From NCBI GenBank assembly GCA_002256145.1, contig NKIP01000014.1, forward strand, positions 1 through 64,000: 64,000 nucleotides of DNA. Reading direction: 5' to 3'. Origin of the DNA: Comamonadaceae bacterium PBBC1 (GTDB lineage Bacteria > Pseudomonadota > Gammaproteobacteria > Burkholderiales > Burkholderiaceae_C). Below the pieces are notes generated by a model, which worked only from the letters and a program-made list of their open reading frames with translations, had not been told where the DNA came from and searched no databases. The translations under genes were made by a program, and so were the position numbers. This document shows, in pieces, positions 25,595 through 33,460 of the stretch (positions within the stretch are counted from its first letter, which is position 1; every line of letters starts with the position of its first letter).

Positions 25595-25732
25595 CTCCCA
25601 TGTAAGAGCTAGCCCGTCCCCCATGCTCATCCCGACGTGATAGCTAGCCCATCTCCCATGTTGGAGCTAGCCCTGCTAGCGAAAACCGTTGTGGACCACC
25701 ACCGCCCCCATCGCCAGCAGGGCTGGCTCCTA
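25595..25732. repeat. REP-type repeat cluster, interrupted at its end by a group II intron
   Basis: Short half units containing GAGCTAGCCC or AGCTAGCCC (about 25612, 25642) precede a full REP pair at 25661-25732. That pair has arms TTGGAGCTAGCCCTGCTAGC and GCCAGCAGGGCTGGCTCC. The spacer (ACCGTTGTGGACCACCACCG) is nearly identical to that of the pair at 26620-26692. The element ends at the intron 5' boundary. Confidence 0.8.
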
Positions 25733-26578
25733 GTGCGCCCGTGAAGGCGCGTACACAGCATGGTGAGAGTCCATGTCGGGGTAAGCCAAGGCCCCGTAGT
25801 CGAAGGTAACTGCGTCGCTGCGAAGCGGGGTGGAGAGCAACCGGAGGCGAACTGGCGGTGCGCAGTAAAGCGAACTCGATTCGGCAGGGAGTGGCGGCGA
25901 GCTGGCTAGGAGAAGGCGAAGCCTGAAACACATCGCATGCGTTGTTTTGGTGGATAAAACGACATGCGGGCCACCCATGTGGTTGGAGGCGCAACGCTAG
26001 GAAGTGTGCGTGAGATAAGCGGGGAGAGCTGTGGCCCGAGGTGACGGGCTGCAGCAGTCAGAGCCATCGTAGTAGCGATGGGCTGCCAGAGCAGATATGG
26101 CCAAACCGCACCGGAAACGGTGTGGGCAAACGAGAGTTTGCAATGACCGGGGTGCGCCCCTTGAGCCTAAACCGAGCAGACGGCAGCCTGAGAAATGCGG
26201 AGTAGGAAAGCCGCACGAGCCAAGGGTGGCAGGAAAGTGGATACGAAAAGGACAGAGATGAACGAGAGCGAAAGCGAAACGGTGGCAGTGCCTCTTAGGG
26301 CTAAACAAGCCGAGTCAGACCCTGCCCAATGGGCATGGGTGGACCGTGAAGTCTGGACGGATCGTATGTTGGCGGCGCTGGGCAACGGCGTCAAAGGAAA
26401 CAAGTGGTCAATACTGGCCAAACGCGTACTTCGCAGAGTTGGGGCTGTTCACCATGACGCAGGCCCGATTGAAAGCGAGCCAATCCCGATGTGGAAACCA
26501 CTGACTGGAGAGCCGTGTGCGGGAAAACCGCACGCACGGTTCGGAGGGAGGGGAGGCTTCGGCCTTCTCTACCCCTAT
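25733..26578 (+). mobile_element. Group II intron, ORF mostly deleted
   Basis: The element begins with GTGCGCCC, the usual group II 5' end. Domain V is at about 26510-26542 (GAGCCG stem, GAAA tetraloop, CACGGTTC closing strand). Domain VI follows, with a probable branch-point A at 26571 and 3' end AT at 26578. Removing 25733-26578 rejoins GGCTCCTA to CAAAAAT, which matches the uninterrupted repeat at 11291-11304, so both boundaries are supported by an empty site. The intron is about 846 nt, far shorter than the 2-2.5 kb of introns with a full reverse transcriptase. It sits directly after a REP stem-loop, a target type known for some bacterial group II introns. The class is not assigned. Confidence 0.88.
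26258..26504 (+). pseudogene. Remnant of the intron-encoded reverse transcriptase (N- and C-terminal ends only)
   Basis: From the ATG at 26258 the frame encodes DPAQWAWVDREVWTDRMLAALGNGVKGNKW, the start typical of group II intron proteins. At about 26410 the sequence jumps to the C-terminus in another frame: from 26415 it reads WPNAYFAELGLFTMTQARLK and ends SRCGNH before a stop at 26502. The whole reverse-transcriptase core with its YxDD motif is missing. The two ends meet almost directly, so one internal deletion is the simplest explanation. The intron could only move with a reverse transcriptase supplied elsewhere. Confidence 0.8.
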
Positions 26579-26692
26579 CAAAAATTCCTCCCGGTCTGAG
26601 AGCTAGCCCCTCTCCCATGTTGGAGCTAGCCCTGCTAGCGATAACCGTTGTGGACCACCACCGCCCGCATCGCCAGCAGGGCTGGCTTCTGC
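26579..26692. repeat. REP-type repeat cluster downstream of the intron
   Basis: The 3' exon side of the intron (CAAAAATTCC) is followed by an AGAGCTAGCCCC half unit and a full REP pair at 26620-26692. Its arms are TTGGAGCTAGCCCTGCTAGC and CGCCAGCAGGGCTGGCT, with the same spacer as the pair at 25661-25732. The two pairs differ at only a few positions. Confidence 0.75.
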
Positions 26693-26997
26693 ATACCCAA
26701 AATTACGTCATTTAAATTTTTTGATTCATTTTGCAATTTTTTAATTTTGCCAATTATTTCATCGATTAAATCAATTAATTCATATATTTCATTAAAACAT
26801 TACAAAAAGCAATTCATTGAATTTATTAAATATAAATATTTACAAATTGTATTTTTATGTCAGTTAAGTATCAGTAATAAACCTACAATCGTCGGTTGTG
26901 TTGGCATTTTCATGCTTGAAACACTGCGGTAGCCTGCCTGTTGAAATGGCGCTATTTCTATTAAGACGATACCCCGTATCCGATATTGATTGATCTC
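26693..26997 (+). other. AT-rich leader of the first polysaccharide operon
   Basis: About 305 bp without a credible gene. The stretch from 26700 to 26880 is strongly AT-rich and contains only reading frames made of AT-rich codons that overlap the REP. ACAATCGTCGGTTGT at 26886-26900 is an imperfect inverted repeat. The ops-like element follows at 26926. It probably holds the promoter and untranslated leader of the wza operon. Confidence 0.55.
26926..26937 (+). promoter_or_regulatory. ops-like element upstream of wza (copy 1)
   Basis: GCGGTAGCCTGC lies 60 bp before the wza start, in the context ACACTGCGGTAGCCTGCCTG. It matches the core of the E. coli ops element (GGCGGTAGCGTG) at GCGGTAGC. The same string, with conserved flanks ACAC upstream and TGTT downstream, lies before the second wza copy at 43398. 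RfaH-type factors are recruited at such sites; an RfaH-like gene lies 1.4 kb upstream. Confidence 0.65.
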
Positions 26998-29379
26998 ATG
27001 TCCAGCCTTTTGAAAATCACCTCTTCTGTTTGGTCGGCACAGACTCAAGGCTGGGTCTGGCGTGGACTGGTGTTGACGGCACTGTGTCTGGCGGGGGGCG
27101 CTTTGCATGCCCAGGACAGCATGGGCGTCATGCCGACGGCCAACGGTTCTTTGGGCAGCAGCGGTGTCGGTGGTGCAGCCCCTTTGAATGTTCAGGCCCC
27201 GGGTGGCTTGCCAAGCCCCCTGCCGTCCATGCGGTCACCACTGGGTGCTGCGGTTTCGGGGGGCGCCAACCCCTTGGGCGCCTATGGCGACATGGGGCAG
27301 GGCACAGGCCCTGTGGTTCAAGGGGCAAGCGCTGAACGTCCGGCTTTGGGAACCAACCAATTTCAGCGCTTTGTGCAAAACGCCACTGGCCGCGACTTGT
27401 CCTTGCACGGCTACAACCTTTTTAATGGCCAAAAGTACAGCGCACTGGCCAACTTGCCTGTGCCTGCTGGCTACGTCTTGGGCCCCGGTGACGACATTGA
27501 CCTCAAGCTCTGGGGCTCGGTGGACATGGCCCAGCGCCTGACGGTTGACCGCAACGGGCAAATCAACATCCCCAAAGTTGGCACCGTCACCGTGGCGGGC
27601 ACTCGCGCCGACCAGCTCGAAAAAACGCTCAAATCGCACATTGGCCGCGTCTTCAACAACTTCGAACTCAACGCCACGTTGGGCCGCCTGCGCAGCATCC
27701 AGGTCTATGTGGTGGGCCAAGCCCGTCAGCCCGGTGCCTACACGGTCCCAGGCATGTCCAGTTTGCTCAGCACCTTGTTTGAAAGCGGTGGACCGTCTGC
27801 CACCGGCAGCATGCGCCACATTCAGCTGGTCAGGGCGGGCAAAACCGTCACCACGCTCGACCTGTACGCCTTCATTCACAGCGGTCGCACCGAAGGCGAC
27901 GCCCAGCTCTTGCCCGGTGACGTGATCGTCATCCCCCCGGCTGGCCCGCGTGTGGCGGTGTTGGGGGCTCTGGACGCACCGGCCATTTATGAACTTCGCC
28001 AAGCGCAAGAAACGCTGGCCCAACTGCTTCAATACAGCGGCGGCATCAAGGTCATCACCACGCCGCACAAAGCCCTGGTTGAACGCATAGACACCGCCAA
28101 TAAACAAGCCCCACGCAGCGTGCAAGAGCGCAGCCTGGACGTACAAGGCCTGCAAAGCACGGTGCGCGACGGTGACGTGCTCACCTTGTTCCCTGTGGGC
28201 CCCCAGTTTTCCAACGCAGTCACCCTGCGCGGCAACGTGGCCGCCCCCCTTCGCTACAGCTTTCAAGCTGGCATGCGCATTGCCGACCTGATTCCCGAGC
28301 CCCAAGCCCTGATTCAAGGCGATTACTACACCCGCAAAAACATCATCGTGCAATACGAGACGGGCAAAAACGTCTCGAGTGACCGCGTCATCAACGACGT
28401 CAAAAATCTGCTCGAGGAAATCAACTGGGACTACGCCGCCATCGAGCGCTTGGATGCCCAGCAGGTCAAAACCCGGCTCATCCCCTTCAACCTGAAAAAA
28501 GCCATTCAAGACAAAGACCCCGCGCACAACCTGCCGCTGCAAGTGGGCGACGTGGTCACCGTGTTTGGGGTCAAAGACCTGCCCGTGCCCATCGAGCAAC
28601 GCACCCAGTTTGTGCGCATTGGTGGCGAAGTCAAAGTGCCCGGCATCTATGAAGTCAAACCCGGCGAAACCCTGATGCAACTGCTCGACCGTGTGGGTGG
28701 CTTCAGCCGCAACGCCTACGCCTACGGCACCGTCTTCACCCGCGAAAGCACCCGCCGCGAACAGCAAGCCAACCTGGACAAAGCCATTCGCAAGATGGAG
28801 CAAGACATCAACAACCAGGCCGCCACCCAGCTGCAAAACGCCATTGATGCCGACAAATCGGCCGCAGCCCAGTCGCAAATCGCTGGCCAGCGCCTGTTGC
28901 TCAAGCGGCTTGAGGGCCTCCAAGCCAGCGGCCGTATTGCACTCGAAATGTCAGCCGCCGACACCCAGCTGCCCCACATCGTGCTCGAAGACGGTGACAG
29001 CATCACCGTGCCACACAAACCCAGCTTTGTGGGCGTGGTGGGCGCGGTGCAAGCCGAAACCAGCTTCATTCACAAAGTGGGTTACACGGTGGGCGAATAC
29101 ATCGAAAAAGCGGGCCCCAGCGCCACAGCCAACCTTGACGCGGCCTTGCTCATCCGTGCCGATGGCACCGTGCAAGCCAACAAAGCCCAACGCAGCTGGA
29201 CGGGCCGGGGCAACAGCCAATTCATGAGCACCCTCATGCAGCCCGGCGACACGATTTTTGTGCCCGAAGAACTCGACCGCCGCAGCGCCTACACCCAGTT
29301 CATTCAGGGTGCCAAAGACTGGACCGCCATCCTCTACCAATTTGGCATTGGCGCGGCAGCCCTCAAAACCCTCAAGTAA
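26998..29379 (+). CDS. wza: Polysaccharide export outer-membrane protein, Wza-like (copy 1)
   Basis: The 793-aa product is an outer-membrane polysaccharide export (OPX) protein. A signal peptide ends in LAGGALHA before QD; there is no lipobox, unlike E. coli Wza. After a Gly/Ser/Pro-rich segment comes the Poly_export domain (GYVLGPGDDIDLKLWGSVD … VDRNGQINIPKVGTVTVAGTRADQLE). Several SLBB domains follow (VYVVGQARQPGAYTVPGMSSLLSTLFESGG; VRIGGEVKVPGIYEVKPGETLMQLLDRVGGFS), then a coiled stretch and a last SLBB (VGVVGAVQAETSFIHKVGYTVGEYIEKAG). It is about twice as long as E. coli Wza. Its central third is apparently identical at DNA level to the copy at 43438-45837. The ATG at 26998 is preferred over a TTG 12 bp earlier. 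Confidence 0.92.
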   Translation: MSSLLKITSSVWSAQTQGWVWRGLVLTALCLAGGALHAQDSMGVMPTANGSLGSSGVGGAAPLNVQAPGGLPSPLPSMRSPLGAAVSGGANPLGAYGDMGQGTGPVVQGASAERPALGTNQFQRFVQNATGRDLSLHGYNLFNGQKYSALANLPVPAGYVLGPGDDIDLKLWGSVDMAQRLTVDRNGQINIPKVGTVTVAGTRADQLEKTLKSHIGRVFNNFELNATLGRLRSIQVYVVGQARQPGAYTVPGMSSLLSTLFESGGPSATGSMRHIQLVRAGKTVTTLDLYAFIHSGRTEGDAQLLPGDVIVIPPAGPRVAVLGALDAPAIYELRQAQETLAQLLQYSGGIKVITTPHKALVERIDTANKQAPRSVQERSLDVQGLQSTVRDGDVLTLFPVGPQFSNAVTLRGNVAAPLRYSFQAGMRIADLIPEPQALIQGDYYTRKNIIVQYETGKNVSSDRVINDVKNLLEEINWDYAAIERLDAQQVKTRLIPFNLKKAIQDKDPAHNLPLQVGDVVTVFGVKDLPVPIEQRTQFVRIGGEVKVPGIYEVKPGETLMQLLDRVGGFSRNAYAYGTVFTRESTRREQQANLDKAIRKMEQDINNQAATQLQNAIDADKSAAAQSQIAGQRLLLKRLEGLQASGRIALEMSAADTQLPHIVLEDGDSITVPHKPSFVGVVGAVQAETSFIHKVGYTVGEYIEKAGPSATANLDAALLIRADGTVQANKAQRSWTGRGNSQFMSTLMQPGDTIFVPEELDRRSAYTQFIQGAKDWTAILYQFGIGAAALKTLK

Positions 29380-29425
29380 ACCCCCAAAGGTGGAGACGCA
29401 ACGGCGCTCCCGTCACTCGCAACAC

Positions 29426-30838
29426 ATGCCACAGCCCACCGTCCAGCAATGGATCGAGTCTGGTGAAACCCAAACGCAGGAATTCAAAACCTCGTTTGAC
29501 AAAGCCTGCATCGAAACCCTGGTGGCTTTTGCCAACGCCAAGGGCGGGCGCGTGCTGGTGGGCGTGACCGACCGGGGTGCCGTGCAAGGAACCACGCTTG
29601 GCAAAGAAAGCCTCAACGAATGGTTGGGCAAAATCAAAGACGCCACCAGCCCGGTCTTGATCCCCGACATCCAGGCCCACAGCCTTGACGGCAAAACCAT
29701 CGTCGAAATCAGCATTGCCGAATACCCGGTCAAGCCGGTCAACACACGCGGCCGTTATTACAAACGCATCGCCAGCTCCAACCACGCGCTGAACACGGGT
29801 GAAATCGCCGACCTTTACATGCAGGCGCTGCAACTCTCGTGGGACGCCTACGAGGCTCAAGGCCACCGGGCAGAGCAACTCTCTGCAGAAAAAATCCGCC
29901 GCTTCATTCGGCACGTCAACCAGCACGGACGTTTTGAACTGGACGAAACCAACCCCGACGCCGCACTGGAAAAGCTCAACTACCTCAAAAACGGCCAGCC
30001 CACCTGGGCCGCCATGCTGCTGTTTGCGCAAGAGCCCCTGAGGCACAACGTCCACATCGGCCGCTTCAAAACGCCCAGCCTGATCATTGACGACCGCCAA
30101 TTCACCGACACCTTGTTTGAAGTGGTCGAGCAAGCGATGAAATTCATCGTCTCGCACATCAGCGTGGCGTTTGAGTTTGACGGCAGCATCCAGCGCAAAG
30201 AGCGCTTTGCCTACCCACTGCCCGCCCTGCGCGAAGCGCTGCTTAACGCCGTGGTGCACCGCAGCTACACCGACCCCAGCGACATCCAAATCAAAATCTT
30301 TGACGACCACATCACCATCTTCAGCCCCGGCACCTTTTATGGTGGGCTGACCGTGGCCGAAGTGCAGGGCGACAGTTACCGCTCCAGCCTGCGCAACAAA
30401 CTGGTGGCCGAAGGTTTTTACCTCGTCAACGCCATCGAAAAATACGGCAGCGGCTTCATCCGCATCCGCAAAGCCTTGCAGGACTACCCCGAAGTCCATT
30501 TCGACATTGCCGAAAAGTTTGGCGGCGTCATGGCCACGTTCTCACTTCAGCCGGAATCATCCCCAGAAGCATTGGGTGTTGGCATGAATGAGGGAGTAAG
30601 TGGCGGAGCAAATGTCGGAGTAAATGTCGGAGTAAATGTCGGAGTAAATGTCGGAGTAAACCCCTTGCTTCAGTACATCAAAGACAAGCCCGGGCAACGT
30701 GCCGGTGAGATGTCCATCGCATTTTCTGTGACGCGCAGAACCGTCGAACGCTGGCTCAAACAACTCAAAGATCAAGGCCACATCGAATTCCGTGGCGCCC
30801 CCAAAACAGGCGGCTACCACCCCACCACCAAAAAATAA
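29426..30838 (+). CDS. AlbA_2-domain / RecG-like ATP-binding protein
   Basis: A 470-residue protein with an N-terminal AlbA_2 (Schlafen-type DNA-binding) domain: ESGETQTQEFKTSFDKACIETLVAFANAKGGRVLVGVTDRG. A GHKL-type HATPase_c_4 domain follows (LPALREALLNAVVHRSYTDPSDIQIKIFDDHITIFSPGTF; NAIEKYGSGFIRI). The C-terminal winged helix is PLLQYIKDKPGQRAGEMSIAFSVTRRTVERWLKQL. Between the last two domains 12-bp tandem repeats encode GVNVGVNVGVNV. The family is poorly characterised, called putative regulators or helicase-related. It is out of place between wza and wzz and is probably a late insertion. The start is the ATG at 29426, 46 bp after wza. Confidence 0.85.
   Translation: MPQPTVQQWIESGETQTQEFKTSFDKACIETLVAFANAKGGRVLVGVTDRGAVQGTTLGKESLNEWLGKIKDATSPVLIPDIQAHSLDGKTIVEISIAEYPVKPVNTRGRYYKRIASSNHALNTGEIADLYMQALQLSWDAYEAQGHRAEQLSAEKIRRFIRHVNQHGRFELDETNPDAALEKLNYLKNGQPTWAAMLLFAQEPLRHNVHIGRFKTPSLIIDDRQFTDTLFEVVEQAMKFIVSHISVAFEFDGSIQRKERFAYPLPALREALLNAVVHRSYTDPSDIQIKIFDDHITIFSPGTFYGGLTVAEVQGDSYRSSLRNKLVAEGFYLVNAIEKYGSGFIRIRKALQDYPEVHFDIAEKFGGVMATFSLQPESSPEALGVGMNEGVSGGANVGVNVGVNVGVNVGVNPLLQYIKDKPGQRAGEMSIAFSVTRRTVERWLKQLKDQGHIEFRGAPKTGGYHPTTKK
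30587..30662 (+). repeat. 12-bp in-frame tandem repeat inside the AlbA_2 gene
   Basis: GGAGTAAATGTC is repeated: one copy with a GCA variant at 30605, three perfect copies and a partial last one, with decayed copies upstream from 30587. Each unit adds four residues (GVNV), so length changes by slippage keep the frame. It forms a flexible linker before the C-terminal winged helix. Confidence 0.85.
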
Positions 30839-30892
30839 CGCCCTGTCGCAGCGCAACCCGTGCGCGATGTCACGCAAACCCCAACACCCACC

Positions 30893-32071
30893 ATGACCAC
30901 CGCCCTCGACCCACACGACCAGCCAGACGACGAAATCAGTCTCCTGGACCTGCTCCAAGTCATCGTCGACAACCTGCGCCTGCTCGTCTTGGGCCCCCTG
31001 ACCGTCGGCATTTTGGCGCTGGGCATCAGCTTCCTTGTCAAACCCACCTTCACAGCCGAAACCAGCTTCTTGCCCCCACAACAACAGCAAGGCATGGCCG
31101 CCAGCATGCTCGCCAGCTTGGGCGCTCTCGGCGGCCTGGCTGGCGCGGCCACCGGCCTTAAAAACCCGGCCGACCAATACGTGGCCTTCCTCAAAAGCAA
31201 CAGCATCGAAGACGCCCTGATTGAGCGCTTCAAGCTCACAGAACGCTACGAAGCCAAATTCAAATCCGAAGCCCGCAAAACACTCGAAAGCAAAGTCAAA
31301 ATCGCCAGCGGCAAAGTCGGCCTCATCACCGTCAAGGTGGACGACACCGACCCCCAAATGGCAGCCGACATGGCCAACGCCCATGTGCAAGAGCTGACCA
31401 AACTCATGGGCCGCCTGGCCGTGACCGAAGCGCAGCAACGCCGCCAATTCTTTGAAAAGCAGCTCCAGCAAACCAAAGACAAACTCACCCAGGCTGACAT
31501 CGCCCTCAAAGAAACCGGCATCTCAGGCGACGTGCTCAAAGCCAACCCCCAATCGGCCGTGGCCGCCGTGGCCGCACTGCAAGCACAAGTCACCGTGCAA
31601 GAAGTCAAGCTCGGGGCCATGCGTGGCTACTTGGCCGAAAGCGCCCCCGACTTCAAACAAGCCCTGACCGAGCTGGCCACCTTGCGTGCCCAACTGGCCA
31701 AACAATCACAAGACAGCAGCGGCGCAAGCAAAGGGCAGGGCGGCGCCCAAGGCGACTACGTCACCAAATACCGCGACTACAAATACCAAGAAACCCTGTT
31801 CGAACTGTTTGCCAAACAATTCGAAATGGCCAAAATTGACGAATCCCGCGAAGGCGCCAACATCCAAGTGCTGGATGCCGCCCAACCCCCTGAGCTCAAA
31901 AGCAAACCCCAAAAAGCCCTGATCGCCATCATCGCCACCCTGGCCACAGGCTTTGCCCTGTTGCTGTTTGTCTTCATCCGCCAGGCCCTGCGCAACGCGG
32001 GGCAAGACAGCGAATCCGCCCAAAAAATCCAAGCCCTGAAAGCCTCGTGGCAAAAAGCCATTGGGCGGTAA
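30893..32071 (+). CDS. wzz: Wzz-type chain-length determinant / polysaccharide co-polymerase (copy 1)
   Basis: A 392-aa inner-membrane protein of the Wzz/PCP family. It has the N-terminal motif DDEISLLDLLQVIVDNLRLLVLGPLTVGILALGISFLV (first membrane helix), a large periplasmic coiled-coil region (about residues 60-345, rich in Lys/Gln/Ala), and a C-terminal helix KALIAIIATLATGFALLLFVFIRQAL. A proline-containing segment before that helix (DAAQPPELKSKP) is the usual PCP motif. There is no C-terminal tyrosine-kinase domain. It is a paralogue of the gene at 45930. The start is the ATG 30893 after CCAACACCCACC. It controls polymer length together with Wzy. Confidence 0.9.
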   Translation: MTTALDPHDQPDDEISLLDLLQVIVDNLRLLVLGPLTVGILALGISFLVKPTFTAETSFLPPQQQQGMAASMLASLGALGGLAGAATGLKNPADQYVAFLKSNSIEDALIERFKLTERYEAKFKSEARKTLESKVKIASGKVGLITVKVDDTDPQMAADMANAHVQELTKLMGRLAVTEAQQRRQFFEKQLQQTKDKLTQADIALKETGISGDVLKANPQSAVAAVAALQAQVTVQEVKLGAMRGYLAESAPDFKQALTELATLRAQLAKQSQDSSGASKGQGGAQGDYVTKYRDYKYQETLFELFAKQFEMAKIDESREGANIQVLDAAQPPELKSKPQKALIAIIATLATGFALLLFVFIRQALRNAGQDSESAQKIQALKASWQKAIGR

Positions 32072-32084
32072 AAACGGACTGATT

Positions 32085-32110
32085 AAAACAATCGGGATCT
32101 GACCCCAATT
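32085..32110 (+). repeat. Cassette-array direct repeat R1
   Basis: AAAACAATCGGGATCTGACC is followed by CCAATT, 13 bp after the wzz stop, so this is the left edge of the toxin-antitoxin array. Only here is the repeat followed by a second inverted arm: GGGATCTG (32094-32101) pairs with CAGATCCC (32113-32120), and TGACCC pairs with GGGTCA (32129-32134). The final AAC of the other copies is absent. Confidence 0.85.
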
Positions 32111-32173
32111 TGCAGATCCCCATTTGTCGGGTCAGCACAGGCAAACCGCATAACACTTAAAATGTATCTCATT

Positions 32174-32192
32174 ATTAACAAAATCAGTTAAT
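32174..32192. promoter_or_regulatory. Possible operator of the XRE / nucleotidyltransferase pair
   Basis: ATTAAC, a 7-bp spacer (AAAATCA) and GTTAAT form a perfect 6-bp inverted repeat 8 bp before the ATG of the XRE-type regulator at 32201. Antitoxins of this kind usually repress their own promoter through such a palindrome. The link is inferred from position. Confidence 0.35.
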
Positions 32193-32200
32193 TGTAAATA

Positions 32201-32698
32201 ATGGGAAACACTATGCCTCAAAAATCACCACCTTTGAGCGAGATCACCGCAGCCAAGCTCAGCAGCCTGGGGGCGCAGCTGGCTGAGCGGCGCAAAGCTC
32301 TGGGCGTCAGCGCTACGGTGGCGGCAGAGGCTGCAGGCATGTCACGGGTCACGCTGCACCGCATCGAAAAGGGCGAACCCTCTGTCACCATGGGCGCATG
32401 GAGCAACGCGATTGACGCACTGGGCATGCAATGGCAACTGCAACCCCCTGAAGTAGTCCAAGCCACGCCCACCGATCGATCCGGCTGGTGGCCCGTGCGC
32501 ATTGCGCTGGCCGACTACCCGCAACTCAAGGCACTGGCCTGGCAAGTCCATGGCACAGACCACCTGACCCCGGTCGAAGCATTTGACATTTACGAACGCA
32601 ACGCACGGCACATGGACATGCCCAGCATGGACACCCAAGAACAAGCGCTGTGGCAAGCCCTGCAACAAGCCTTTGGCAAGCGGGCCGCCCATGTATGA
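32201..32698 (+). CDS. XRE-family antitoxin-like regulator
   Basis: A 165-aa protein with an N-terminal helix-turn-helix: LGAQLAERRKALGVSATVAAEAAGMSRVTLHRIEKGEPSVTMGAWSNAIDALGM. The C-terminal half (PTDRSGWWPVRIALADYPQLKALAWQV …) is unlike common regulators and probably contacts the partner. The stop overlaps the following nucleotidyltransferase gene by 8 bp, the usual layout of an antitoxin-toxin pair. A second ATG at 32213 is also possible. This is the first unit of the repeat-bounded array. Confidence 0.8.
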   Translation: MGNTMPQKSPPLSEITAAKLSSLGAQLAERRKALGVSATVAAEAAGMSRVTLHRIEKGEPSVTMGAWSNAIDALGMQWQLQPPEVVQATPTDRSGWWPVRIALADYPQLKALAWQVHGTDHLTPVEAFDIYERNARHMDMPSMDTQEQALWQALQQAFGKRAAHV

Positions 32699-33404
32699 GC
32701 GGCCACACCACCAACGCATCGCGCATGTTTTGAGCGCATTGGATGCCAGCGTGTTGGCTCAAAACGCATGCTGGTTTGGTGGCGGAACCTGCATTGCCTT
32801 GAAGTTTGGTGAATACCGCGAATCAGTGGACATCGACTTTTTGGTGTCCGACCCTGCAGGCTACCGAGAGCTGCGCCAATTGCTCACGGGCCTTGACGGG
32901 CTGGCACCCATCACGCGCCAAGGTGCCATGCCGCTGGAGTTGCTGCGTGAAGTGCGCGCAGACCAATACGGCATTCGTACGCAAGTGCGCATGGACGGGC
33001 ACGCCATCAAATTTGAAATCGTCCGGGAGGCGCGCATCCTGTTCCAAGAGCCAGAGTCGCAAGACCAAATATGCGGTGTCAGCACCCTGACGCTGCTCGA
33101 CCTAGCGGCCAGCAAAATGTTGGCCAATTCAGACCGCCAAGCCGATGACGGCGTTTTCAGCCGCGACATCATTGACCTGGCCATGCTGAATTTGAAACTG
33201 CCCCAACTGCAAGAGGCTCTTGCAAAAGCCACCGAAGCCTACGGCAGCAGCGTTGCCAGAGATTTGGCAAAAGCCATAGACAGAGTGCAAAACAGGCAAG
33301 GCTGGCTGGATCGGTGCATGAAAGCCATGGCCATGGACATGCCCAAGGCAGTACTCTGGCAAAAGATAAGACGCCTCCGACAAGTGTTGCCTGCAGCGAC
33401 ATGA
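32691..33404 (+). CDS. Nucleotidyltransferase, AbiEii-like toxin
   Basis: A 237-residue product from the ATG at 32691. FGGGTCIALKFGEYRESVDIDFLVSD is the AbiEii/DUF1814 nucleotidyltransferase motif (GGT, then S-x-D-x-D with the two metal-binding aspartates). LLDLAASKMLANSDRQADDGVFSRDIIDLAML is the family's second conserved block (usually KL.A...R...RD..DL). AbiEii toxins transfer nucleotides, likely to tRNA, and are held in check by a co-encoded antitoxin. Here the partner is an XRE protein rather than AbiEi. The gene ends 4 bp before repeat R2. Confidence 0.82.
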   Translation: MYERPHHQRIAHVLSALDASVLAQNACWFGGGTCIALKFGEYRESVDIDFLVSDPAGYRELRQLLTGLDGLAPITRQGAMPLELLREVRADQYGIRTQVRMDGHAIKFEIVREARILFQEPESQDQICGVSTLTLLDLAASKMLANSDRQADDGVFSRDIIDLAMLNLKLPQLQEALAKATEAYGSSVARDLAKAIDRVQNRQGWLDRCMKAMAMDMPKAVLWQKIRRLRQVLPAAT

Positions 33405-33407
33405 CTG

Positions 33408-33460
33408 AAAACAATCGGGATCTGACCCCAATTAACGTTATCTGACCCCAATTAACGTTT
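33408..33460 (+). repeat. Cassette-array direct repeat R2, with a second partial copy
   Basis: A full copy (AAAACAATCGGGATCTGACC, then CCAATTAACG) at 33408-33437 is followed at once by a partial copy TATCTGACCCCAATTAACG at 33439-33457. The doubling may mark repeated insertion or slippage at the same site. Confidence 0.88.

Noticed and set aside
26195-26599. A 134-codon frame taken as one gene
   Set aside because: Its first part is the intron protein N-terminus, but its second half is a frame-shifted reading of the RT C-terminus and of domains V-VI; it is a remnant, not a gene.
26648-26932. A 94-codon frame in the AT-rich leader
   Set aside because: It begins inside a REP element and is made of AT-rich codons with no family resemblance; the region is better seen as a leader.
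27235-28923. A 562-codon minus-strand frame inside wza copy 1, and its twin at 43729-45294
   Set aside because: Both are shadows of the highly GC-rich wza genes and are duplicated only because wza is.
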